Part shown: positions 15,593 to 23,063 of the stretch, piece after piece
Layout: every line of letters begins with the position of its first letter
How positions within the stretch are numbered: the first letter of the stretch is position 1
Origin: CAYQJV01 sp964417925
GTDB taxonomy: Bacteria > Hydrothermota > Tepidihabitantia > B3-TA06 > CAYQJV01
Length of the DNA: 25,487 bases
Direction of reading: 5' to 3'
Assembly (NCBI GenBank): GCA_964417925.1
Contig: CAYQJV010000021.1
Location: 1-25,487 of the forward strand
Made by a program: the position numbers and the translations under genes
Notes under the pieces: generated by a model
What the model was told of the DNA's origin: nothing
Seen by the model: only the letters and a program-made list of their open reading frames with translations
The model's database searches: none

Positions 15593-17052
15593 TAAAAGAG
15601 AGGATAAAAATTGAAGATTTAATAAAGGTTTCAAGAGAAAAAGAAAAGATTGAAATCCCTGAAAAGTTTTACAAAAGACTTGAAAGATGTGAAAAATTTG
15701 TTGATAAACTTGTTAAAACAAAAAACGCAGTGTATGGAATAAATACAGGTTTTGGGTATCTCGCAGAGGCAAGGATATCAAAGGATAAACTGGTTGAATT
15801 ACAGGAAAATCTTGTTAGGAGCCATGCGGTTGGTGATGGAAATTTCCTTCCACTTGATATTGTAAGAGGAGCCATGTTCTTGAGAATTCATACAGTTTTA
15901 AAAGGTTACTCAGGGGTAAGGAAAAGTACCGTTAATTTATTAAAAGAGTTTCTAAATAGAGATATTATTCCAGCGGTTTATGAAAAAGGTTCTGTTGGAG
16001 CATCTGGAGATCTTGCTCCCCTTGCATTTATTGCTCTGGCCTTAATGGGGGAAGGTAAAGTTTTTTATAAAGGAAGGCTTACTGATACCAAAAAAGCAAT
16101 GGATGAAGAAGGGCTTTTACCTATTAAACTTTACCCAAAAGAAGGGCTTGCATTGATAAATGGAACTCAGATGAGTACATCCATACTTGCTCACGCAGTA
16201 TACGATGCAGAAAGAGTTTTAGAAAAAGCAAATGACGCTTCACTTTTATCCTTTTGTGCACTACTCGGAGATAAAAAAATCTTTGATGAAAGAATAGCAG
16301 CTTTAAAACCCCTTAATGGAATAAGAAATACTGCAAAAAGATTTTCTAATAATTTTAAAAAAATAAATTATAAAAAAGTAAAGGTCCAAGATGCTTATTC
16401 TCTAAGATGTATCCCTCAAGTTCATGGAAGTATAGAGGAATTTTTAGAATTTATAAAAAAGATTGTTGAAATAGAGATAAATTCTGTTACAGACAATCCA
16501 CTGCTTTTCCCAGAGGATGGGGAAGTCTTGCATGGAGGAAATTTTCATGGTGCTTCCTTGGGATATGCTTCGGATTTACTTTCCATAATAATGACTGATC
16601 TGTCATCAATTTCTGAAAGAAGGATAGCAAAATTAATAGATCCTGAAAAAAACAATGGACTTCCTGCTTTCTTGATAGAAGATGCAGGCCTTAATTCAGG
16701 ATTTATGATTGCCCATGTTCTCTGTGCTTCTCTTGTTTCAGAAAATAAAACTCTTTCTCATCCTTCTTCAGTGGATTCAATTCCAACATCAGCAGATCAA
16801 GAGGATCATGTAAGTATGTGTTATAATGCTTCACTTTCAGCATTCAAGATAGTTAAAAATACTGCCACAGTGATTGCTGTGGAACTTATAGCAGGGGCCC
16901 AGGCATTGGAATTGAGATTTGGTAAGAAGGTTCCTAAGGGGGTAGAAGGAGTTTTTAAAGAGATAAGAAAAAGAGTAGATTTTTTGAGAAAAGATAGAGA
17001 ATTAACAGAGGAGATTCAAAGCATAAAACAGTTTATACTCACCGAAAATTAA
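15586..17052 (+). CDS. hutH: Histidine ammonia-lyase
   Basis: This 488-aa enzyme removes ammonia from L-histidine to give trans-urocanate, the first step of histidine catabolism. The Ala139-Ser140-Gly141 triad in GSVGASGDLAPLA cyclises to the MIO prosthetic group. Tyr50 in VYGINTGFG, LVRSHAVGDG, INGTQMSTS, YSLRCIPQVHG, SVTDNPLLF and GGNFHGASLG are all as expected. VDSIPTSADQEDHVSM marks it as a histidine rather than phenylalanine or tyrosine lyase (typically SANQEDHVSM). It is the last gene of the valS operon and starts inside the DUF5683 gene. The related hutI lies 8 kb upstream in another operon. Confidence 0.95.
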   Translation: MVIKERIKIEDLIKVSREKEKIEIPEKFYKRLERCEKFVDKLVKTKNAVYGINTGFGYLAEARISKDKLVELQENLVRSHAVGDGNFLPLDIVRGAMFLRIHTVLKGYSGVRKSTVNLLKEFLNRDIIPAVYEKGSVGASGDLAPLAFIALALMGEGKVFYKGRLTDTKKAMDEEGLLPIKLYPKEGLALINGTQMSTSILAHAVYDAERVLEKANDASLLSFCALLGDKKIFDERIAALKPLNGIRNTAKRFSNNFKKINYKKVKVQDAYSLRCIPQVHGSIEEFLEFIKKIVEIEINSVTDNPLLFPEDGEVLHGGNFHGASLGYASDLLSIIMTDLSSISERRIAKLIDPEKNNGLPAFLIEDAGLNSGFMIAHVLCASLVSENKTLSHPSSVDSIPTSADQEDHVSMCYNASLSAFKIVKNTATVIAVELIAGAQALELRFGKKVPKGVEGVFKEIRKRVDFLRKDRELTEEIQSIKQFILTEN

Positions 17053-17115
17053 ACGTTTATCTTTTCCTACTCATGATAGTATAACGTTAAACCTGAAAAT
17101 ACATTCTTAAATAAG

Positions 17116-17140
17116 AACAATTAGTTTGACAAAAATTGTT
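17116..17140. promoter_or_regulatory. Candidate TetR operator over the -35 box
   Basis: An inverted repeat AACAATT (17116-17122) ... AATTGTT (17134-17140) brackets and covers the -35 box of the tetR promoter. A second palindrome, TTCTTA-AA-TAAGAA, lies just upstream at 17104-17117. Either could be where the adjacent regulator binds to control itself; this is inferred from position and symmetry. Confidence 0.35.
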
Positions 17141-17153
17141 TTTTTGTTAAAAT
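17126..17153 (+). promoter_or_regulatory. Promoter of the tetR operon
   Basis: A perfect TTGACA (17126-17131), a 16-bp spacer and TAAAAT (17148-17153) are seen. The start point would be near 17160, giving a ~30-base leader that contains AAAGGAGGTG (17177-17186) 4 bases before ATG 17191. Confidence 0.6.
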
Positions 17154-17190
17154 TACTACGGAAGTCGTTAAAAAGTAAAGGAGGTGGATA

Positions 17191-17802
17191 ATGCTAAGGT
17201 TTGATGAACTATTGCATCCAGGGAATGAAAGAATAAAAAATATTCTTGAATCTGCAAAAAGCAATTTCGTAAAGTACGGGTTTAGAAAAACTACAATGGA
17301 AGATGTAGCAGAAAATGCGGGAATTTCGAAACCTACCCTTTACAAATATTTTGAAAATAAAGAGTCACTTCTTATAGGAACTATGATTTATAGTCTTGGA
17401 GAGATGTATGAAAAGCATGAAAAAACTACGAAGGGATTAGTTAGTGTGAAGGAAAAATTGAGGAAGTTCTTTGAACTTGCAGAAGATTTTATAAAAGAAA
17501 ATAAATTGATTCAGATGGTTTTTTCTTATCATAATGATCTTGCAAAAGTATGGATTTCAAGTCCATTGAGTAGGGAAGCTTATCTTTACAGTGTTGATTA
17601 TCTTGAAAGAATAGTAAGGGAAGGTGTAAGGAGGAGAGAATTTAAGGATCTTGGAACAAGGCTTACGGCCCATGCTTTGGCTGTACTTTCAGGGTTATTT
17701 ATTACTTATGATCCTGAAATGTTAATGGGTAAGGATAAGCCAAGAGATTTTAAGATTTCCTCTTTTATAGCAGATTTAATTTTGAGAGGTCTTGCAAAAT
17801 AA
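17191..17802 (+). CDS. TetR/AcrR-family transcriptional regulator
   Basis: This 203-aa repressor-type protein has an N-terminal TetR helix-turn-helix (~17-63): ILESAKSNFVKYGFRKTTME, DVAENAGISKPTLYKYFENK. The C-terminal ~140 residues are helical and would form the ligand-binding and dimer domain; no specific ligand can be read from it. It has a strong Shine-Dalgarno and its own promoter with inverted repeats. Likely targets are itself and the downstream genes, which include a broken transporter of the drug/metabolite family, consistent with a former efflux control role. The next gene follows after 12 bases. Confidence 0.88.
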   Translation: MLRFDELLHPGNERIKNILESAKSNFVKYGFRKTTMEDVAENAGISKPTLYKYFENKESLLIGTMIYSLGEMYEKHEKTTKGLVSVKEKLRKFFELAEDFIKENKLIQMVFSYHNDLAKVWISSPLSREAYLYSVDYLERIVREGVRRREFKDLGTRLTAHALAVLSGLFITYDPEMLMGKDKPRDFKISSFIADLILRGLAK

Positions 17803-17814
17803 TAAGGGGGTATT

Positions 17815-18525
17815 ATGAATTTTATTGCCTTCTTTTTACTTTTTTTCTCGGTGGAGAATGAAATTAAACAGGCAGACTATTATTACGAGTATAGACATAA
17901 AGCAAAGGATTATCTTTCAACAAGTAAAAAGATTCTTGAAAATATTCTTGCAGAATATCCGAGCAATCAGGAAGCTTTATGGAGAATGGCAAGAATATGT
18001 TATCAGTACGGGGACAATTCAAAAAATAAAAAAGATAAACTCTTCTGGTATGAGAAAGGGAAGGAATACGCAAAAAAACTCATAGAGATAAATTCTTCTC
18101 ATCCTGAGGGACATTTCTGGTATGCAGTGAATCTTGGAAGGATAGGTCAGACAAAGGGAGTTTTGAATTCTCTTGGGCTTGCTCCGACAATAAAAAAGGA
18201 GTTTGAAAAGACCCTTGAACTTAATCCCAAGCATACAGGGGCAATGGATGGACTTGCTGTTTATTACTATGAACTTCCAGGGCTTTTGGGAGGAGATTTA
18301 AATAAATCCATAAAGTATTTGAAAAAAGCAATTTCCATAGACTCTAATTATACCATCCTTTATATAGATATGGCAAAAGTATATATTAAAAAGAAAGATT
18401 ATGAGACAGCAAGGAAGTATTTGAAAAAAGTTCTTTCAATTAAAAATCCAACCCACCCAGCAGATTATTACCTTGATGATAAACCTGAGGCGGAGAGATT
18501 GCTGGAGAAGATAAAAGATAAATGA
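17815..18525 (+). CDS. Exported TPR protein (TatT/RMD-like)
   Basis: This 236-aa protein starts at ATG 17815, preceded by AAGGGGG. Residues 1-12 (MNFIAFFLLFFS) form a short signal peptide. The rest consists of TPR-like helix pairs: KKILENILAEYPSNQEALWR, KEYAKKLIEINSSHPEGHFW, KEFEKTLELNPKHTGAMDGL, KYLKKAISIDSNYTILYIDM and ARKYLKKVLSI. The stretch GHFWYAVNLGRIGQ followed by ELPGLLGGDLNKSIKYL resembles TatT-like TRAP-transporter-associated and RMD-type TPR proteins. It would be periplasmic; partner unknown. It is 1 base upstream of the broken EamA gene. Confidence 0.75.
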   Translation: MNFIAFFLLFFSVENEIKQADYYYEYRHKAKDYLSTSKKILENILAEYPSNQEALWRMARICYQYGDNSKNKKDKLFWYEKGKEYAKKLIEINSSHPEGHFWYAVNLGRIGQTKGVLNSLGLAPTIKKEFEKTLELNPKHTGAMDGLAVYYYELPGLLGGDLNKSIKYLKKAISIDSNYTILYIDMAKVYIKKKDYETARKYLKKVLSIKNPTHPADYYLDDKPEAERLLEKIKDK

Positions 18526-18526
18526 C

Positions 18527-19018
18527 ATGGTGATTCTTGTAATTGTATCATCTATTTCCAATGCTTTATGGAGTGCTTTGTGTAAGGAAAGGATAAAAGT
18601 ATTTAGACTTTTTCCTTTTTTGGGAATAGTTTTTTCAATCAAATTTTTAATTTCTGTAGTGATTGTAAGAGTCATATCAGGATTTAATTTACTGTTGGCA
18701 TTAAAGGGATATTCAGAAAATTATTTTTCTACTTACACCTTTGTAAGTAGTGCTCCCGTTTTAACGGTTATTCTTGCTGTGATTTTCTTAAAAGAGAAGT
18801 TGATGCTTAATATTATAATCGCTACCATTCTTGTGGCAATCGGGACTTTTTTGTTCCAACAACAGAAGCAGTTTTCTACTTATGGAATTCTTGCTGCGTT
18901 AGGATAAAGTGTGAATGCAATCTTCAGAAAGATAGGACTGGTTGCAAGCAATCCTGTTGTTTCCCTGTTTTTTAAAAGAAAACATGAAGAGGAATTAATG
19001 AATGTCTTTTCAAGTTGA
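18527..19018 (+). pseudogene. Broken EamA/DMT-family transporter gene
   Basis: The first 126 codons encode hydrophobic helices typical of the EamA drug/metabolite transporter superfamily: SSISNALWSALCKER, a TM run, and SAPVLTVILAVIFLKEKLML with the familiar Glu-containing repeat end. TAA at 18905-18907 interrupts the frame. The same frame continues without another stop to TGA 19016-19018 as SVNAIFRKIGLVASNP, which matches the start of the second EamA repeat ('NaiFRKiGL'). It then ends after a few charged residues instead of four more helices. Compared with a ~280-300 aa family protein it has a nonsense codon and lacks most of the second half, and probably part of the first. It is a clear relic; the first half could still be translated. 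Confidence 0.75.
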
Positions 19019-19039
19019 AAAACTACTTCTAATTAAACA

Positions 19040-20056
19040 ATGATTTTATTTTTATTTTCCTTTATTTTTACAATAAGGGTTTTCTCCGAAGATCATCCTA
19101 AGGAGGCTACAATAATTGCAGGAGGAAAAAAGTTTGTATTAAAAGTAAGGGATAACATGCTTGTTGTGAATAATGAGTTGAAAAACTATTTTATTCTTCA
19201 GCGGAGGGAACAAGGGTATGAAGTTATTGTGGATACCACAAAAAGAAGATATAAAGGAGGATTTATTGTTTATGTTTATAATGGTGAACTTTTCATAATA
19301 AATTTTGTTAATGAAAAAGAGTATCTTTATTCGGTTGTCAGTTCTGAGATGCCTGGTGATGCTCCTTATGAGGCTTTAAAAGCTCAGGCAGTTGTTTCAA
19401 GGACCTATGCATACAAAAATGTTAAAAGGCATGAAGGTTTTGATTTCTGTGATGGTCAGCACTGTCAAGTGTATTTAGGTGCAGATGTAATAAGAGAAAA
19501 TGCTAAAAAAGCAGTAGATGAAACAGAGGGAGTAGTAATTTCCTTCCAAAATGAACTTGCAGATGTATACTATCATTCAACCTGTGGAGGTCATACAATC
19601 CCTCCCGAATCTTTATGGGAGAGCTTTGAGCCAAAGCCCTATTTAACAAAGGTTAACGATTCAACCTATTGTGTTAAATCTCCATATTACTCTTGGGAGA
19701 AGGTTTTTAGTGTAAGCGAATTTCTCTCCATGATGGGTATAGAAGATGTAGATTCAGTGAAAACAAAGAAAAGCGGAGAGGTGGTAAAGAAAGTTATTTT
19801 TTACTCTGCAGACACAATTTATGAGTTTTCTACGCATTGTTTTTTTAGACATATTCCTGGTAAACTGTATACCCCAACTTTTTCAATTGAAATTGAAAAG
19901 GACAGTGTTTACATAAAAGGTAAAGGATATGGACATAGAGTTGGAATGTGTCAATGGGGGGCCATTGGAATGGCTAAGGAAGGAAAGAACTACAGAGAAA
20001 TTATAGGTCATTACTTCCCCAACACAAAACTTGTGAACTTCTTTAAGTTGAAGTAA
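19040..20056 (+). CDS. SpoIID/LytB-domain protein (peptidoglycan lytic transglycosylase-like)
   Basis: This 338-aa exported protein has an N-terminal signal peptide (MILFLFSFIFTIRVFS). Core SpoIID motifs are YLYSVVSSEMPGDAPYEALK (95-114, with Glu103 in the position of the catalytic Glu), AQAVVSRTYA, YHSTCGGHT, and a C-terminal GKGYGHRVGMCQWGAIGMA followed by YREIIGHYFPNTKLV. SpoIID trims peptidoglycan glycan strands lacking stem peptides; homologues are widespread in bacteria that do not sporulate. Cys pairs in FDFCDGQHCQVY could bind metal or form a disulfide. There is no clear Shine-Dalgarno. TCTAAT (19028-19033) ends 6 bases before the ATG, so it may have its own leaderless promoter, although no good -35 is seen. 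Confidence 0.88.
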   Translation: MILFLFSFIFTIRVFSEDHPKEATIIAGGKKFVLKVRDNMLVVNNELKNYFILQRREQGYEVIVDTTKRRYKGGFIVYVYNGELFIINFVNEKEYLYSVVSSEMPGDAPYEALKAQAVVSRTYAYKNVKRHEGFDFCDGQHCQVYLGADVIRENAKKAVDETEGVVISFQNELADVYYHSTCGGHTIPPESLWESFEPKPYLTKVNDSTYCVKSPYYSWEKVFSVSEFLSMMGIEDVDSVKTKKSGEVVKKVIFYSADTIYEFSTHCFFRHIPGKLYTPTFSIEIEKDSVYIKGKGYGHRVGMCQWGAIGMAKEGKNYREIIGHYFPNTKLVNFFKLK

Positions 20057-20094
20057 AAGTTTAGAAAAATATTATAGGCAAACAGATATTGGAA

Positions 20095-21017
20095 TTATTC
20101 TTTACTTGAAGAGGATGTTTTTCTATAATCTTTCAATTCAATTCCATACTTTTTCAATTTGTACCTCAACGCTCTTTCTGATATTCCAAGAATTTCTGCT
20201 GCTTTATATTTTTTCCCTTCTGCTATTTTTAAAGCAGTAATTATTGCGTTTCTTTCGGCTTTTTCCACTGCGTCTCTGAGTATTCCTATTTTTGAATTTT
20301 CTTCATTCTTTTCTGTGAATGGTAAAAATTCAGGAGTTATTACATTCTCTCTTGTAAGTATTACTGCTCTTTGTACTATGTTTTCAAGTTCCCTTACATT
20401 TCCAGGATAGTCGTATCTTAAAAGCAATCTCCATGCCTGAGGAGAAAATCCTTTTATATCTTTTCCTGTATTACCCTTAGAAGTTTTACTTGAATCGAGA
20501 AAGGATTTCTGCAATCTCATCAAGAAATATACTTCCTTTATTTGCAAGTTTAAATTTCTCCTTTTTCCTGTAATATGCGCCTGTAAAAGCTCCTCTTTCA
20601 TGTCCAAAAGTTCTGATTCTATTATATTTTCATTCAAAGACGCACAATTTACTGCTATGAAAGGTTCTTTTTCTTTTCCCTGAAAAATGAATTGCTCTTG
20701 CAACCAATTCTTTACCAGTTCCACTTTCCCCTGTTATTAACACTGAGGTATCGGTATCCTTTACTCTGGCTACAATACTCATTACTTTCTCCATTTCTCG
20801 GCTTTTATATACAATTTCACAAAATTTTTCCTTCGTATAGAGGAGTTCTTTTAGTTCTCTGTTTTCCTCCACAAGATTCTTTCTTTCCACAGCCTTTTTT
20901 TATTGTTAATTCAGGTTCTTCAAGATTAAGGGGTTTTGAAAGATAATCGTACGCTCCCTTTTTCATAGCATCAACTGCTGTTTCAACGGTTCCATAGGCA
21001 GTCATAATGATAAACAA
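20095..21017 (-). pseudogene. Decayed NtrC-type sigma-54-dependent response regulator
   Basis: Pieces of one protein are spread over all three minus-strand frames. In order they are: the C-terminal half of a receiver (IIMTAYGTVETAVDAMKKGA with SKPLNLEE); a linker (RKNLVEENRELKELLYTKE); Walker A GESGTGKELVARAIH; then KEKEPFIAVNCASLNENIIE, GHERGAFTGAYYRKK, GSIFLDEIAEIPFSIQVKLL and RVIQEK. It ends with TGKDIKGFSPQAWRLLLRYD, YPGNVRELENIVQRAVIL and a Fis-type helix-turn-helix. Frame changes fall at homopolymers (20895-20901, 20668-20677, 20606-20609, 20503-20504). Between RVIQEK and TGKDIKG some 80-90 residues of the AAA+ domain are missing; the junction is near 20458-20469. The receiver N-terminal half is also missing. 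The DNA-binding tail (20095-~20450) remains open but a working activator cannot be made. Confidence 0.85.
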
Positions 21018-21245
21018 TTTATATCCTCGTAGATTTCTTTTTGTATACGTTATTTCTGCTATATCGTTTCTTCTATCCCCATCTACATCTATTACATTAT
21101 CGCATATTCCATCTTTATCTTCCCATTTTGCGGAGAGGTCATTTACTCCATCGTCATCTTTATCCACAAATACATCGTTTATTCCATCATGGTTTTTATC
21201 AACAAATCCAAAGAAATTTAAAAGTATCAATAATAAAGTCAACAT
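21018..21245 (-). pseudogene. 5' fragment of a secreted Asp-rich (TSP3/EF-hand-like) repeat protein
   Basis: Starting at ATG 21245, 8 bases after GAGGAGG (21260-21254), a signal peptide (MLTLLLILLNFFGF) is followed by repeats of the D-x-[ND]-x-D-G-x-[ND]-D type: VDKNHDGINDVF, VDKDDDGVNDL, and EDKDGICDNVIDVDGDRRND. These resemble thrombospondin type 3/EF-hand-like calcium-binding loops of exported proteins. After residue ~76 the frame runs directly into the receiver remnant of the NtrC gene (LFIIMTAYG), so the true 3' end of this gene is gone. The chimeric frame stops at 20817. The fragment has a good ribosome-binding site, so the chimera may be expressed and exported, but it is most likely a deletion product. 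Confidence 0.6.
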
Positions 21246-21332
21246 ATTCTTATCCTCCTCTTTACAGTTTCCATAACTTACTTTCCAGTTGGGAGTTGAC
21301 ATGTTACCTCCGTTTTAGCTCCATTTTTGAAA

Positions 21333-21363
21333 TTTTTGGGAAGGGGATTTCCCTTTCCAAAAA
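21333..21363 (-). terminator. Terminator-like hairpin after the decayed lipoprotein gene
   Basis: TTTTTGG-g-AAGGG (21333-21345) pairs with CCCTT-t-CCAAAAA (21351-21363) around a 5-base loop, giving 12 base pairs with one mismatch. It lies 13 bases beyond the last stop (21377-21379) of the minus-strand lipoprotein relic. The flanking T/A runs are part of the stem, so it could act in both directions. Confidence 0.55.
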
Positions 21364-21376
21364 GAGCAAAGTTATG

Positions 21377-22095
21377 TTAATCTTCAACTTTATATAGAAA
21401 GCCCCATAGATTTGAAGTATAGGATGCATTTTCATCTTCCAAAAGTGTATTATAGGAGAATCCATCAATTCCATCGTATCTTAAAGCAGGACACTCTGGA
21501 ATACTGTCACAGCCAATATACCAGTTTATTTCAAACACATAGGTATATGTTCTTAACGTTGCATTCCTTCCTCTATGTTCGTAACGAAACGGACCATGCT
21601 CTCTATATTTATGGTGATGCCGTGTCTGAAATAACATTATCTTGAATTCCTTCTACTTTTATATGAACTGTATCATGAGGGGAAAATACAGGGATATTGT
21701 GGAGGTAGATAAATTCATCAGCAGTATTTCATTATCCTAAATTTCTATTTTCTTTATCTTAAAAGGAGAGATAGCTTCCTTGGTATACACATTCCAGAGG
21801 GTGAAAGCGATAGAGATTAAACTGTCATCCTCGATGACAAACCTTATTTTTCTTTCTGCAATGTCTGTAAACTCTCTCGCTATGAGTGTCACAATAGTCG
21901 TTTTAAACATGGAAAATCCCATCAATTTCTGCTTTCACTTTTACCATAAGGGTATCCCCTATTTCTTCCTTTTCTATACTCCATTCTACGGGATGATTAA
22001 CTTTTCTTGCAAACGTTACATCAGAGGTAGTATCACTTATTGTGGGTGGTTGGCTACATCCCTGCCCTCCATATGATTATCCATATTTTTTCCAT
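21377..22095 (-). pseudogene. Shattered lipoprotein gene of unknown function
   Basis: AAAAAGGAGGT precedes ATG 22095, which opens a short signal-like stretch (MEKIWIIIWRAG). A frame change then leads to a lipobox-like GCSQPPTISDTTSD (around 22050) and on to VNHPVEWSIEKEEIGDTLMV and KVKAEIDGIF. After another shift near 21905-21912 the text continues as TTIVTLIAREFTDIAERKI ... FKIKKIEI with a stop at 21737. Further fragments in other frames follow: DEFIYLHNIPVFSPHDTVHI, then HGPFRYEHRGRNATLRTYTY and ending at 21377. Joined, these would make one beta-rich lipoprotein of roughly 230-240 residues. I recognise no family. At least four disruptions are needed to join it, so it is a relic or an error-rich stretch of the assembly. 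Confidence 0.6.
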
Positions 22096-22266
22096 CTTTA
22101 CCTCCTTTTTATAAAATCATAATAGCAAAAACATGCCATCCATGTTGTGTAACATATCAATTTTACGATACTTGTAAAACCACGCCAATTAAGAATAGGA
22201 ACATTTATTCCGCATTTTTTATAAAAGGAAGTTGCTTTCCGGATTTATTTTTTGTAGAAAGAAATC

Positions 22267-22294
22267 TTGACATTAACGAAAATATAAGTATTCT
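22267..22294 (+). promoter_or_regulatory. Promoter of the metallophosphoesterase-archease-yicC operon, probably leaderless
   Basis: A perfect TTGACA (22267-22272), a 16-bp spacer and TATTCT (22289-22294) precede ATG 22302 by 7 bases. No ribosome-binding site lies between. Confidence 0.55.
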
Positions 22295-22301
22295 CTATAT
22301 T

Positions 22302-23063
22302 ATGAGAGTAATGGTGCTTTCTGATTACCATGGAAATGAAGAGATACTACCCGCTCTTGAAGAAGCGGTAGAAAATGAAGGTATTGATATAATTGCTTAT
22401 TGTGGGGATACGGTAAAAGGATATGCAAGAGGCGATGAGTGGCTTGCTGCGTTAAGAGAGAAGAGAGAGCCCAGAAGAGATCTTGCTTCGATTCAAGATG
22501 AAGCTGTAGAGGATGAATTGATATATAGGCGCTTCTTCTTTAACCTCAATGGATTTGGAATTCCTGTAGTATGTATTCCAGGAAACATGGATGCTCCTAT
22601 AGAAAGGTATAGAAAGGCTATTGAGGAGTTTCCTAATTTGCATGACGTACATGAGAGGATTTTTGAATATCAAGGATATACTTTCTTTGGATATGGTGGA
22701 GAGATTGGCGATAAAGAGGAGAGGGAGCTTGTTTTTGTTTCAAAGAGAGAGACTGTGGTAAAGGCCTTTGAAAAAAATAAAGATTCTTTTAATCGCTTGA
22801 TACTGCTTTTCCATCATCCTCCTAAATCAAAAATAGATCTTGATCCAGGTACTCAAACACATATAGGTTCAGAAGTTGTAAATCAGATAATAGAACGGTA
22901 CAGTCCTATTTTCTGCTTTTGTGGGCATGCTCATCATTCAGCAGGACAGGATACGATACAAAACACTCTTGTGGTGAATCCGGGAGCGTTGAAAAAAGGA
23001 AGATATGCGGTGGTGGATATTGAACTTAAAAAGGTATATTTCCCCTCTCCTCTTAAAGTGTGA
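22302..23063 (+). CDS. Calcineurin-like metallophosphoesterase
   Basis: This 253-aa protein has all dimetal-site motifs: Asp8-x-His10 in LSDYHGN, Gly35-Asp36 in YCGDTV, Gly94-Asn95-Met-Asp97 in CIPGNMDAP, His171 in LLFHHPP, and Gly208-His209-Ala-His211 in FCGHAHH. The NPGALKKGRYAVVDI ending is shared with YfcE/MJ0936-like phosphodiesterases. Between GD and GN it has a charged insert of about 45 residues (~40-85), longer than in the small YfcE enzymes. The substrate is unknown; relatives act on cyclic nucleotides, phosphodiesters or RNA. It heads the final operon, and its stop codon overlaps the archease GTG start, which makes an RNA-related role plausible but unproven. Confidence 0.85.
   Translation: MRVMVLSDYHGNEEILPALEEAVENEGIDIIAYCGDTVKGYARGDEWLAALREKREPRRDLASIQDEAVEDELIYRRFFFNLNGFGIPVVCIPGNMDAPIERYRKAIEEFPNLHDVHERIFEYQGYTFFGYGGEIGDKEERELVFVSKRETVVKAFEKNKDSFNRLILLFHHPPKSKIDLDPGTQTHIGSEVVNQIIERYSPIFCFCGHAHHSAGQDTIQNTLVVNPGALKKGRYAVVDIELKKVYFPSPLKV

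Noticed and set aside
17050..17059. TAAACGTTTA palindrome after hutH as a terminator
   Set aside because: A 10-base AT-rich palindrome without loop or strong stem; no stable hairpin is expected.
22132..22146. ACATG-N5-CATGT inverted repeat in the gap before the phosphoesterase gene
   Set aside because: Short arms, not next to a recognisable promoter on either strand; could be chance in AT-rich DNA.
22216..22245. GGAA...TTCC hairpin with a T-rich tail as a terminator
   Set aside because: The stem is only 4-5 base pairs and no plus-strand gene ends just before it.
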